The translations under genes and the position numbers were made by a program. From Clostridiaceae bacterium (lineage in GTDB: Bacteria > Bacillota > Clostridia > Oscillospirales > Acutalibacteraceae), in assembly GCA_016292455.1 (NCBI GenBank), contig JAEDIL010000041.1:1-15337 (forward strand): a stretch of 15,337 nucleotides of DNA, written 5' to 3'. Numbering within the stretch: position 1 is the first letter of the stretch; every line of letters begins with the position of its first letter. Of this stretch, positions 7,280 through 13,979 are shown piece after piece. The notes under the pieces were generated by a model, which was not told where the DNA came from, ran no database searches, and saw only the letters and a program-made list of their open reading frames with translations.

Positions 7280-7885
7280 ATGTTTTTTAAAAAGGATAAA
7301 TTCGCCGGTGAGAGCGCCTATGACTACATGATCGTCGGTCTTGGCAATCCCGGAAAAAAATATGAAGTGACAAAGCACAACGCCGGCTTCCTTTGCATTG
7401 ATCTGCTTGCACAGAATCTCGGTGTGAAAATTGACCGCCTTAAATTCAAGGCTCTTGTCACCGACGCAAGAATAAACGGCAAGCGCTGCCTTCTGATGAA
7501 GCCGCAGACCTTCATGAACCTGAGCGGCGAATCCGTCCGCGATGCAGCGACATTCTTCAAGCTCCCGCCGGAAAGAATAATCGTCATTTTTGACGACATC
7601 AACCTTGAACCCGGCAGACTCAGAATCCGCAGAAAAGGCTCCGACGGAGGTCACAACGGAATCAAAAGCATAATCTATCAGCTGGCGAGCGACGCTTTTC
7701 CGAGAATCAAGCTCGGTGTCGGAGCAAAGCCGAATCCGGAATTTGACCTTGCAAGCTGGGTACTTATGCCGTTCACGAAAGAACAGCTCTCAGAGCTGCG
7801 CAAAGCTGCCGACAATGCCTGCGAAGCAATTGCCCTCATGGTTGACGGAAAAACCGATGAAGCCATGAGCAGATATAACTCATAA
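7280..7885 (+). CDS. pth: Peptidyl-tRNA hydrolase
   Basis: This 201-residue enzyme releases peptides from peptidyl-tRNA dropped by ribosomes. Pth hallmarks are GLGNPG (20-25, with N23), the catalytic histidine H33 in KHNAGF, KPQTFMN (74-80), FDD (104-106) and GGHNG (123-127). About 12-13 extra residues precede the usual Pth start. An internal ATG at codon 17 (7328) would remove them but has no good ribosome site, whereas AAGGA precedes the ATG at 7280. It is co-transcribed with the GlmU-type gene and ends in a strong terminator. Confidence 0.96.
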   Translation: MFFKKDKFAGESAYDYMIVGLGNPGKKYEVTKHNAGFLCIDLLAQNLGVKIDRLKFKALVTDARINGKRCLLMKPQTFMNLSGESVRDAATFFKLPPERIIVIFDDINLEPGRLRIRRKGSDGGHNGIKSIIYQLASDAFPRIKLGVGAKPNPEFDLASWVLMPFTKEQLSELRKAADNACEAIALMVDGKTDEAMSRYNS

Positions 7886-7891
7886 AATAAT

Positions 7892-7926
7892 GGGGCTGTT
7901 CTGAAAACACAGAACAGTCCCTTTTA
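7892..7926 (+). terminator. Rho-independent terminator of the pth operon
   Basis: The 12-bp stem GGGGCTGTTCTG/CAGAACAGTCCC (one G-T wobble) has a 6-nt loop AAAACA and is followed by TTTTAATT. The minus-strand side is also fairly T-rich (ATTATTTTA), so it may also stop the GH16 transcript arriving from the other side. The remaining 7927-8038 holds nothing I can identify. Confidence 0.93.
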
Positions 7927-8038
7927 ATTGCTCACCTGCATCCTAACCGAAACGCTTCTCCTGTCTGCCGATGTTGCAAAAAAGTATGGGATACGGCAAA
8001 GAGGCTTCAAAGCGGAACCTCAGACCGACGCAAGGCTG

Positions 8039-8938
8039 TTATTTATACTGATAGCAGCGGACATAATCAACCTTGAATTCGTTGGGTCCGCCGGCGGAAT
8101 ACTTCATTTTTCCGGTTCCTTTCGGGTCTTCCGAAGCAACACCGTTATTGCCGTGAATTTCAACCGAAAGCAGAAGGTATTCCGGGTTCTTTGAAACGCC
8201 GCCGAAGGTTGACCTTGCGGCTTCCTTTCCGTTGATATAGAAAATATACTCGTTTTCGTTCCACTCAACGCCGTAGGTATTGTATTCCTCATAGGGATTG
8301 TTTTCAATAAAATACTTTCCGACGTGCTGATACTTATGTCCCTCTTCATAGCCGTCATAATGAATATTGAGCGACACCATGTCAAGACCGAGGCGATGCT
8401 TATCATAGCACGGAGATTCAAAAACATCAATTTCCGTTCCGTCTTCACCGCTCTGGTTGACATTATAAACATCGGTGTTCATCATCCAGAATGCCGCCCA
8501 CATTCCCGACGATGCGGGAAGAATACAGCGTACTTCCATATAGCCGTACTTCTGCTCATATTTTCCGCGCGTTGAAATCATACCGCTGTACCAGCCGGCT
8601 TTATAGGGCTCGAAACTGATTGAATCGCCCCATTTGTCAAGATAGCGGTTTTCAAGCGGTTCGGCTTTATACTCAGCAGAAATTACAAGGTTGCCCTCCC
8701 TGACGGAAACGAGATCCTCATGCCAGAAGCCGCCCTTGCGCTCGGTTATCCACCAGCTTGTTCCCCACTTTGATTTGTCAAGCCTGTCGCCCTCAAATTC
8801 ATCGTTCCAGACAAGCTCAAACCTTTCCATGTCAATTTCCTTGTCGCTGACTTTTCTCGCAAGGCCGACCTGTTCCGGCAAGGCAAGCGAAAAAAGCGAA
8901 AGAACAACAATAAGAACCTTTAAAATTGATTTCAGCAT
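8039..8938 (-). CDS. Secreted glycoside hydrolase family 16 (beta-glucanase-like)
   Basis: This 299-residue protein starts with a signal peptide: MLKSILK, a hydrophobic run to about residue 20, and possible cleavage near VGLA-RK. A single GH16 jelly-roll domain fills the rest. The catalytic signature is TEIDVFES, with nucleophile E169, D171 and acid/base E174, the ExDxxE (beta-bulge) form typical of laminarinase- and agarase-type members rather than the ExDxE lichenase form. Aromatic residues WWITE and MWAAFWMM line the expected cleft, and the end FKVDYVRCYQY is a typical GH16 last strand. The substrate is probably a beta-1,3- or mixed-linked glucan, but other GH16 substrates are possible. 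The start at 8938 was chosen because AAGGAG lies 9 nt upstream; a longer frame to 8977 has no site. It is divergent from the gene at 9115. Confidence 0.9.
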   Translation of the reverse strand: MLKSILKVLIVVLSLFSLALPEQVGLARKVSDKEIDMERFELVWNDEFEGDRLDKSKWGTSWWITERKGGFWHEDLVSVREGNLVISAEYKAEPLENRYLDKWGDSISFEPYKAGWYSGMISTRGKYEQKYGYMEVRCILPASSGMWAAFWMMNTDVYNVNQSGEDGTEIDVFESPCYDKHRLGLDMVSLNIHYDGYEEGHKYQHVGKYFIENNPYEEYNTYGVEWNENEYIFYINGKEAARSTFGGVSKNPEYLLLSVEIHGNNGVASEDPKGTGKMKYSAGGPNEFKVDYVRCYQYK

Positions 8939-8968
8939 CTGTTTCATCTCCTTCTGTTTTGTATTCAC

Positions 8969-8997
8969 ATTATACATTCAATGCTGCCTCATGTCAA
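8969..8997 (-). promoter_or_regulatory. Perfect-consensus sigma-A promoter of the GH16 gene
   Basis: TTGACA (8992-8997), exactly 17 bp, then TATAAT (8969-8974) on the minus strand: both hexamers match the consensus without a mismatch. The untranslated leader would be only about 25 nt. No operator-like dyad was seen over it. Confidence 0.88.
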
Positions 8998-9114
8998 TAT
9001 TTTCCTTTTTCATAATGACATTTCGGCAATTTGTTGTCCAATCCGTCTCCCTGTTTTCAAAAGCATCTTTCTTCCGTTACGCAGAAAAGCAGTCTGCAAA
9101 ACGGGAGTGGAAAT

Positions 9115-11028
9115 ATGTTAAAAAGAGCCCTTGCCTTTTTTCTTTGCCCAGTTATGATTTTTTCGGCATTTTCCGCCGTTATTGAAGCGCAGGCGGCAGA
9201 CATCACGATGAAAACGCTGATTTCGCTGACGAAAAAATTTCCTCATAAAAAATACTGGAACCATGTCGGTTCAAAGAAAAACAATCCCGACAAGGTCACA
9301 AGCCGTCCCTGCCCGACCCACAAAAACATCGACTGGAACAGCGAGAACATTACCTGCAACAGCTTTGAAAACGCAATTCAATGCATGGGCTTTGCATATA
9401 AAATCGGCTATGAAATTGTCGGAACAAGCCCAAGAAGCTGGGACAAAAGCGAAAAGCTGAGCGCAAAAAATCTCCGCGTCGGCGATATTATCCGGTACCG
9501 CAACGGCTCGCATTCCCTTGTTGTTACCGGCGTAAAGGGCAACGAAATTTCGTTTGTTGACGCAAACTGGTACCCCGGCTGTCAGATCCGCTGGGGAAAA
9601 ATGAAGCTTGAAGATATGCCCGGATTCAGTTATGTTCTCCACCAGAAAGGAAACGGAAGAAAGAACACCAACCTCGATTTTCACAAAAACGCCGTTGACC
9701 TCGCAGACGAGGAGGAGCAGCAGCAGCTTTTGAAAACCGAAAGCTGGCAAATGAATGACGAGGGTTACCTCAACGTCAGAGCCGGTGCTTCCGTTGAAAA
9801 AACCGTTGTCGGTCAGATTCCGCCCGAGGCGACATTCACCGTCAGTGAAAAAAAGAACACCAAGGACCATCTTTGGGGCTTCGTCACCTACGGCTCGCTC
9901 ACAGGCTGGGCCGCCCTTGATTACAGCACATATCTTTCAGGTCAGGGCAACGCCCCCGTTGTGGCCGAACCAAAGGACGTTTTTGCCGCAGGTGAAACCA
10001 TTCCGGTCAGTTGGAAAAAAACGGGCGGAGCAAACTGTTATACCGTGAGCGTACTCTCTTCCTCAGGGAAAAAACTTGCCTCAATCAAAACAGGCTCTGC
10101 TTCGGCAACCTTTACCGTTGACCGGCCCGACAAGGTCAAGGTATATGTCACCGCTTCAAATTCCCATGCGCCATCGTGGAAGCCGAAAAGCAAGGCAGTG
10201 ACCTTTAACGTTCTTGATAAAGCAGACATCCTGCTGACATCAATAACTCCTGACAAAAGCTCTGCCGTCATTGTGAAAGGCAAAAACGAAAAGCTTTCGT
10301 TTTCCGTTGCTCCCGATAACGCCGGAAACAAAAAGCTGCTTTTCAAGAGTGCGGACAGCAGAATTGCAGAAGTTGACGAAAGCGGCGTTATTAAAGCGAA
10401 AAACTTCGGCAAAACAACCGTAACAGCTTCTTCACTTGATTCCTCAGGACTCAGCGCCGGCTGCTCTGTGACAGTTGTTCCGGCGGCAAGCGAAAAGCTT
10501 TTTCAGACTCCGGAAAAAACTAAAAAAACCCTCCTGACCGTTCAATGGAAAAAAGTCAGCGGTGCGGTCGGATATAGGCTTTACAGTTACAACAAAACCA
10601 AAAAAACCTATCGGCTTATCGGCGAAACCGAAAAAACCTCGTTCACTGTTACCGGTCTGAAACCGGGAACAAGCGTCAGCTATTCAGTGCGTCCGTTTGT
10701 TATTGCGGACGGCAAATATCTCTTCGGCGCGTTCACCCCTGCGGTGTTGCTTTCAACAAAGCCCGAAGCTCCCGTTGTCACTGCAACAGTCAAAAACAAG
10801 AAAGCTGTTTTCAAATGGAAAAAGGTCAGCGGTGCAACCGGATATGAAGTCTATATCAAGAAAAACGGGAAATATGTTCTTCTAAAAAAGCTCTCCTCTG
10901 CGAAAACAACCTTTGAAAAACAGCTGGCGGCAAAGGAAAAATGTCTCCTTCGCGTCAAAGCCGTAACAAAGAGCGAAACCGCCACACTTTATTCAGACTT
11001 TTCAAAAACTGTTTCTTTAAGAGGATAA
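9115..11028 (+). CDS. Secreted cysteine-peptidase-like protein with SH3, BIG2-like and Fn3-like domains
   Basis: This 637-residue secreted protein has a signal peptide MLKRALAFFLCPVMIFSAFS that ends near AQA-AD (about 27). Residues 60-175 look like a papain-fold/CHAP-type domain. C90 in QCMGFAY is the likely nucleophile, H133 in GSHSLVV the base, and D149/N151 in VDANW the third residue; extra cysteines are at 66, 81 and 156. An SH3b domain follows (about 210-275, WQMNDEGYLNVRAGAS to GWAALDY). Next come an Fn3-like module (about 283-367), a BIG2-like module (about 372-455, with GVIKAKNFGKTTVTA), and two Fn3-like modules (about 470-550 and 552-636), both carrying WKKVSGA-GY. A role in cell-wall hydrolysis or remodelling is inferred; the substrate is unknown. 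GGGAGTGG precedes the ATG. A TTG start 28 codons earlier would bury the signal peptide and was rejected. No sortase motif or S-layer domain was seen. Confidence 0.8.
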   Translation: MLKRALAFFLCPVMIFSAFSAVIEAQAADITMKTLISLTKKFPHKKYWNHVGSKKNNPDKVTSRPCPTHKNIDWNSENITCNSFENAIQCMGFAYKIGYEIVGTSPRSWDKSEKLSAKNLRVGDIIRYRNGSHSLVVTGVKGNEISFVDANWYPGCQIRWGKMKLEDMPGFSYVLHQKGNGRKNTNLDFHKNAVDLADEEEQQQLLKTESWQMNDEGYLNVRAGASVEKTVVGQIPPEATFTVSEKKNTKDHLWGFVTYGSLTGWAALDYSTYLSGQGNAPVVAEPKDVFAAGETIPVSWKKTGGANCYTVSVLSSSGKKLASIKTGSASATFTVDRPDKVKVYVTASNSHAPSWKPKSKAVTFNVLDKADILLTSITPDKSSAVIVKGKNEKLSFSVAPDNAGNKKLLFKSADSRIAEVDESGVIKAKNFGKTTVTASSLDSSGLSAGCSVTVVPAASEKLFQTPEKTKKTLLTVQWKKVSGAVGYRLYSYNKTKKTYRLIGETEKTSFTVTGLKPGTSVSYSVRPFVIADGKYLFGAFTPAVLLSTKPEAPVVTATVKNKKAVFKWKKVSGATGYEVYIKKNGKYVLLKKLSSAKTTFEKQLAAKEKCLLRVKAVTKSETATLYSDFSKTVSLRG

Positions 11029-11117
11029 CAAAATAAAAACTGTTGCCGAACGCTCAGAGCCGATAAGGACAGTTGTGTTTTAATGAAACGCCGAGAATTG
11101 CAAACGGCAAGAGAATC

Positions 11118-11147
11118 GAGAGAAGTTTTTGCGCTTCTCTCTTTTTG
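11118..11147 (+). terminator. Rho-independent terminator of the secreted-protein gene
   Basis: The 8-bp perfect stem GAGAGAAG/CTTCTCTC has an 8-nt loop TTTTTGCG and is followed by TTTTTG. It lies 90 bp after the stop codon of the 637-residue gene. Confidence 0.88.
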
Positions 11148-11168
11148 TTGCCCTTTTCTCGGTAAATC

Positions 11169-11208
11169 AAACGTCAGCAGAAAGATTTTTCTCTTCCTGC
11201 CGGCGTTT
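11169..11208. repeat. 17-bp-arm inverted repeat
   Basis: Arms 11169-11185 and 11192-11208 enclose a 6-nt loop. Read as minus-strand RNA, 16 of 17 positions pair, two as G-U. Read as plus-strand RNA there are two A-C mismatches and one G-U. No T-run follows on minus; four T residues overlap its end on plus. It may be a decayed second terminator. No gene on the minus strand explains it. Confidence 0.5.
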
Positions 11209-11221
11209 TCAGAAAAACTTA

Positions 11222-11259
11222 TTGGCAATTATCTATGTATTGTATACAATGATACATAG
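11222..11259 (+). promoter_or_regulatory. Promoter with overlapping operator-like dyad, in front of the arsR remnant
   Basis: TTGGCA (11222-11227), 17 bp, and TACAAT (11245-11250) form a promoter. The inverted repeat CTATGTAT (11233-11240) and ATACATAG (11252-11259), with an 11-bp centre containing TTGTATACAA, covers the spacer and -10. This is the usual place for a self-repressing ArsR-family operator. The regulator it would have served is now broken (11289-11417). Confidence 0.6.
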
Positions 11260-11288
11260 ACAAACATTTATGAAAGTTGGCTTTTCAG

Positions 11289-11607
11289 ATGAATGAGAAA
11301 AAAACCGCCCTCATTTTTAAGGCATTCTGTGATGAAAACCGCATACGTATTCTCATGCTCCTGCGAACGGGTGAAAAATGCGGTTGCAGGCTGCAAATCC
11401 TGTCACGAGCAGTTTGAAAATGCAAAAGAAGCTGTGAAAGCAATGGGATTACCGGTAGAAGTTGAGTATATCACTGATATGCAAAAGGTTATGGAATACG
11501 GTGTTATGAGTATGCCGGCTATTGTTATCAATGAAAAGGTTGTCTCCATGGGTAAGGTGTTGGAACCCAAAGATGTTGAAAATCTGCTGATAAAATCTTG
11601 GAAATGA
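11289..11607 (+). pseudogene. arsR 5' end joined out of frame to a CXXC thioredoxin-like (redox-active disulfide protein 2) gene
   Basis: From the ATG at 11289 the first 33 codons read like an ArsR-family N-terminus (ALIFKAFCDENRIRIL, then GEKCGC). The frame then loses similarity and stops at 11415-11417. The helix-turn-helix and the rest are missing. From about 11386 another frame reads a small thioredoxin-like protein of the TM0996/MTH895 type: GCKSCHEQFENAKEAVKAMG with its CKSC pair, EYITDMQKVMEYGVMSMPA with the cis-Pro region, and a complete end at 11607. Its first beta strand and start codon are gone. In clostridial operons these two genes usually flank a permease, so one deletion between similar sequences (GGTTGCA / GGCTGCA near 11379-11394) probably removed the middle. 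An ORF starting at 11332 could still make a 91-residue chimera with out-of-frame ArsR residues at its N-terminus. Function is doubtful. Confidence 0.72.
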
Positions 11608-11655
11608 GCTCTTTCATCGCCGCCTGAGTAAAATTGCGGTTGAAAAAGCAACAAA

Positions 11656-11694
11656 TCGCCTGCCGGGAGTTTTCGGCAGGCGATAAACTTTTTA
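11656..11694. terminator. Bidirectional terminator between the redox remnant and dfx
   Basis: A 10-bp perfect stem, TCGCCTGCCG (11656-11665) and CGGCAGGCGA (11674-11683), has an 8-nt loop. TTTTT occurs at 11690-11694 on plus after TAAAC, and a less regular T-rich stretch (TTTGTTGCTTTTT) follows on minus. The position between convergent genes fits a shared terminator. Confidence 0.85.
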
Positions 11695-12072
11695 TTTAAT
11701 TTCAGTTTTCCAAAGACCGTGGAGGTTGCAGTAAGCGTAAACGGCAATCGGTTTATCCCCGCCAATGCAGAAGCTCACTTCCGGTGCTTCCCCGGGCTTA
11801 AACGCTCTGCGCTGACCGCCGTTTTCGGTTTCAACATACACCCACTGAATGTAGTGCTCATCGGTCATCGGGTGGGTTACTTCACCGACACTGACATGAA
11901 TAGCGCCGTCCTCTACGGTTACAAAAGGCAGATGCTTTTCTCCGGCAGCTTCAGCAGTATTGGGAACAAGCGCTTCCATTTTCTGTCCGCAGCACATCAT
12001 GGGAACGCCTGCGTCATTGATAAGTCCTATAAGGTTACCGCAATGGCGGCAAATATAAAATCTTTCTTTCAT
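11692..12072 (-). CDS. dfx: Desulfoferrodoxin (class II-type superoxide reductase with N-terminal rubredoxin-like site)
   Basis: This 126-residue cytosolic iron protein reduces superoxide to hydrogen peroxide. The N-terminal desulforedoxin site is C8, C11, C27 and C28 (CRHC and CC). The superoxide reductase iron centre is H47 in EKHLP, H67 in THPM, H73 in EHYI, C115 and H118 in CNLHG. E45 next to H47 is the usual sixth-position residue. Length and residue spacing match the family. AAGGGG precedes the ATG by 8 nt. The gene follows rubrerythrin by 12 bp, so peroxide made here can be removed by its neighbour. It is the last gene of the cluster, ahead of the shared terminator. Confidence 0.96.
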   Translation of the reverse strand: MKERFYICRHCGNLIGLINDAGVPMMCCGQKMEALVPNTAEAAGEKHLPFVTVEDGAIHVSVGEVTHPMTDEHYIQWVYVETENGGQRRAFKPGEAPEVSFCIGGDKPIAVYAYCNLHGLWKTEIK

Positions 12073-12084
12073 TGTATTTTCCCC

Positions 12085-12738
12085 TTAATAGTTCTCTTTG
12101 CGAACTTCAAAATATGATTGCGGATGCTTGCATACAGGGCAAGTTTCAGGAGCGGAAGTGCCGACAACGATATGTCCGCAGTTGCGGCATTCCCAAACTG
12201 TTACACCGGACTTTTCAAAAACTGTTTTTGCTTCAACATTGTTGAGAAGAGCACGGTATCTTTCTTCGTGTGCCTTTTCGATAGCGGCAACGCCACGGAA
12301 CTGCTCGGCTAAATCGTGAAATCCCTCTTCATCAGCCTCTCTTGCCATACGGTCGTACATATCGGTCCATTCAGCATTTTCGCCTTCTGCAGCATGAAGG
12401 AGATTTTCGGCGGTATCACCAATCTCACCGAGAGCCTTAAACCACAGCTTTGCATGTTCCTTTTCGTTATTGGCTGTTTGCAGGAAAAGCGCTGCTATCT
12501 GCTCATAGCCGGCCTTTTTCGCTACGCTTGCGAAGTATGTGTACTTGTTTCTCGCCTGAGACTCGCCGGCAAATGCTTCCCAAAGATTCTTTTCGGTTTT
12601 GGTGCCGGCATAAGGATTCCTTGAAGCTTCCTCAATTTTTGCAAACTTTTCTTTCGGCTGTTTGCATACAGGGCAAGCTTCAGGAGCAGTGTCTCCTTCC
12701 TGAACATAACCGCATACAGTACATTTCCATTTTGCCAT
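12085..12738 (-). CDS. rbr: Rubrerythrin with rubredoxin domains at both ends
   Basis: This 217-residue peroxide-reducing iron protein has an N-terminal rubredoxin with C6, C9, C22 and C25. A ferritin-like four-helix domain spans about 45-165, with probable di-iron ligands in GES (E59), NEKEH (E92, E94, H95), EADEE (about E134/E137) and AIEKAHEER (E154, H157). A second rubredoxin at the C-terminus has C184, C187, C200 and C203. Ordinary rubrerythrins carry only the C-terminal rubredoxin and reverse rubrerythrins only the N-terminal one; this protein has both. It probably takes electrons from NAD(P)H through a rubredoxin reductase and reduces H2O2. The ATG has a GAGGT site 8 nt upstream. No clear promoter is visible in front of it, so transcription from the trxA side is likely. 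Confidence 0.95.
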   Translation of the reverse strand: MAKWKCTVCGYVQEGDTAPEACPVCKQPKEKFAKIEEASRNPYAGTKTEKNLWEAFAGESQARNKYTYFASVAKKAGYEQIAALFLQTANNEKEHAKLWFKALGEIGDTAENLLHAAEGENAEWTDMYDRMAREADEEGFHDLAEQFRGVAAIEKAHEERYRALLNNVEAKTVFEKSGVTVWECRNCGHIVVGTSAPETCPVCKHPQSYFEVRKENY

Positions 12739-12790
12739 TTTTTGTTACCTCTTTCTTTTTTATTTTTGATAAATTGAACGCTGTTTAGTG

Positions 12791-12818
12791 GATATTCCGC
12801 TACATCGACGGAAATATC
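12791..12818. repeat. Small inverted repeat upstream of rubrerythrin
   Basis: GATATTCCG (12791-12799) pairs with CGGAAATATC (12809-12818) with one bulged base and a 9-nt loop. On plus a TTTTTT run comes only about 8 nt later, and on minus there is none, so it is a poor terminator. It could be an operator or attenuating structure in the trxA-rbr intergenic region. Confidence 0.35.
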
Positions 12819-12830
12819 AGGATGTGTTTT

Positions 12831-12953
12831 TTAGTGATTTCGTCCGCAATGTCCGTGACCGCAGCCATGTTCACCGCATGTGTGTACTTAATCATCGGGG
12901 CGACTATGCTCACAGTGCACCCCGGGGTTAAAAAAGTCCCGTATTGTTTTTTC
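12831..12953 (-). pseudogene. Possible remnant of a His/Cys-rich protein tail, in frame behind trxA
   Basis: Directly after the trxA TGA and in the same frame are 21 sense codons (ending VHCEHSRPDD), a TAA, then 18 codons reading VHTCGEHGCGHGHCGRNH, then TAA. The density of Cys, His and Gly is like metal-binding tails of SlyD or of NifX/dinitrogenase-cofactor-type proteins. There is no start codon or ribosome site for it, and the body of such a protein is absent. It is most simply a broken gene end left by rearrangement; chance composition cannot be ruled out. A 31-codon ATG frame overlapping it on the same strand looks random. Confidence 0.35.
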
Positions 12954-13259
12954 TCAGAGCATTGCCAGAATCTGCTCTTTCGATCTTGCGCCGACCGCCT
13001 GATTAACAACTTTGCCGTCTTTAATAACGGCGAGCATCGGGATGCTCATAACACCGAACTGTGCGGCAAGCTCCGGCTGTTCATCCACATTGATTTTTCC
13101 GACCTTGACATCGCTTCTTTCCTCTGCGATTTCCGATACTATCGGTCCCACCATAAGGCAGGGGCCGCACCAATCGGCGTAAAAATCAAGAAGTACCGTC
13201 TTTTCGGAATTCAAAACTTCATTCTGAAAGTTTTCTTTGCTGATTTTTATTACTGACAT
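12954..13259 (-). CDS. trxA: Thioredoxin
   Basis: This 101-residue cytosolic disulfide reductase is of the usual thioredoxin length, with active site WCGPC (30-34, C31 and C34) and the cis-proline P74 in SIPML. D25 in LLDFYADW corresponds to the buried aspartate. AAAGGAGG precedes the ATG by 8-9 nt. It lies between the membrane TlpA-like gene and rubrerythrin and has its own probable promoter. It likely supplies electrons to thiol-dependent enzymes; no thioredoxin reductase gene is visible in the window. Confidence 0.96.
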   Translation of the reverse strand: MSVIKISKENFQNEVLNSEKTVLLDFYADWCGPCLMVGPIVSEIAEERSDVKVGKINVDEQPELAAQFGVMSIPMLAVIKDGKVVNQAVGARSKEQILAML

Positions 13260-13288
13260 TTTTGTGTCCTCCTTTTTGTTGCGGCATT

Positions 13289-13329
13289 ATTATACCCGGT
13301 TATAAATTAAAATTTTGTGACATTATCAC
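13289..13329 (-). promoter_or_regulatory. trxA promoter region with GTGA-N5-TCAC dyad
   Basis: A perfect TATAAT on minus (13289-13294) lies about 30 bp before the ATG, without a recognisable -35. The dyad GTGATAATGTCAC on minus (13317-13329) lies where the -35 would be. This 13-mer matches the one in the ccdA leader at 11 of 13 positions. The rest of 13260-13395 holds only a weak AAAAAG/TTTTT hairpin after the TlpA-like gene. Confidence 0.5.
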
Positions 13330-13395
13330 TTTTCTTTTCAGTGCAGTACAGCGCGGAAAAGCTTCAAAAACCGGATCGGGCTTTTTATCTGTTTG

Positions 13396-13965
13396 TTATT
13401 TTGCTTCTCCCGTTATTTTTTTAATATAGCTTTCCAGAACCTCCTCGCTCAACGCTCCGATTCGAAAATCATAAAGCGAACCGTCGGCATTTATGAAAAG
13501 TGTTTCGGGAATAGACCGGACATCATAGGCGTCCGCAGCATCAGACGCGTCAAATGCAATGTCATAATATACCGGAAAGTCGTAACCGCTTTCATCAATA
13601 AATTTCTTTACGCTTGTTACGGTTTCCTGCTCATTGTCGGTAAGGTTGACCATCAGAAAAACAACATCGTCCTTATATTTTGCATATGCATTGTTGAACG
13701 CAGGAAGCTCGGATTTGCAGGGATAGCACCAGGTCGCCCAAAAATTAACAACGATTGGCTTCCCGAAGAAATCCGAAAGCCTGACTTCGTTCATTTCCGA
13801 ATCGCAAACGGTGAAATCTTTGGTCAGGACAACTTCGTTTTCTTTTGTGTTTTCGGAAAAGCTTTCCGGAGAGTACCGTTCGCTGAGCGTAGGATACAGC
13901 GCCACTGCTAACACCATAACTGCAACAAAAACGACCGCAATAATAACCCATGTTTTATTTTTCAT
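13396..13965 (-). CDS. Membrane-anchored TlpA/ResA-like thioredoxin
   Basis: This 189-residue protein has an uncleaved N-terminal anchor (MKNKTWVIIAVVFVAVMVLA) and an extracytoplasmic thioredoxin domain from about residue 45. The active site is WCYPC (79-83, C80 and C83), with an IPETLF cis-proline region later. It probably reduces disulfides of exported proteins using electrons passed by CcdA, whose gene precedes it by 14 bp. GAGGTG lies about 10 nt before the ATG. No cytochrome c genes are visible in the window, so the client is more likely a reductase or surface protein than apocytochrome c. Confidence 0.9.
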   Translation of the reverse strand: MKNKTWVIIAVVFVAVMVLAVALYPTLSERYSPESFSENTKENEVVLTKDFTVCDSEMNEVRLSDFFGKPIVVNFWATWCYPCKSELPAFNNAYAKYKDDVVFLMVNLTDNEQETVTSVKKFIDESGYDFPVYYDIAFDASDAADAYDVRSIPETLFINADGSLYDFRIGALSEEVLESYIKKITGEAK

Positions 13966-13979
13966 TTTCTCAATTCACC

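Noticed and set aside
7928..8194. 88-codon plus-strand ORF after the pth terminator
   Set aside because: It runs into the GH16 gene antisense, and its start lies just after a terminator with no promoter or ribosome site.
9031..9114. TTG start 28 codons before the secreted protein
   Set aside because: It would bury the signal peptide and has no ribosome site; the ATG at 9115 follows GGGAGTGG.
12919..12928. ACCCCGGGGT palindrome after trxA
   Set aside because: It has no loop, no T-run and no second copy; probably chance.
12954..12956. trxA TGA as a selenocysteine or read-through codon leading into the His/Cys-rich tail
   Set aside because: TrxA is already full length, no SECIS-like hairpin was recognised, and a TAA follows 21 codons later.
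12800..13009. 69-codon minus-strand ORF between trxA and rubrerythrin
   Set aside because: It starts inside trxA in another frame, has no ribosome site and has no family-like features.
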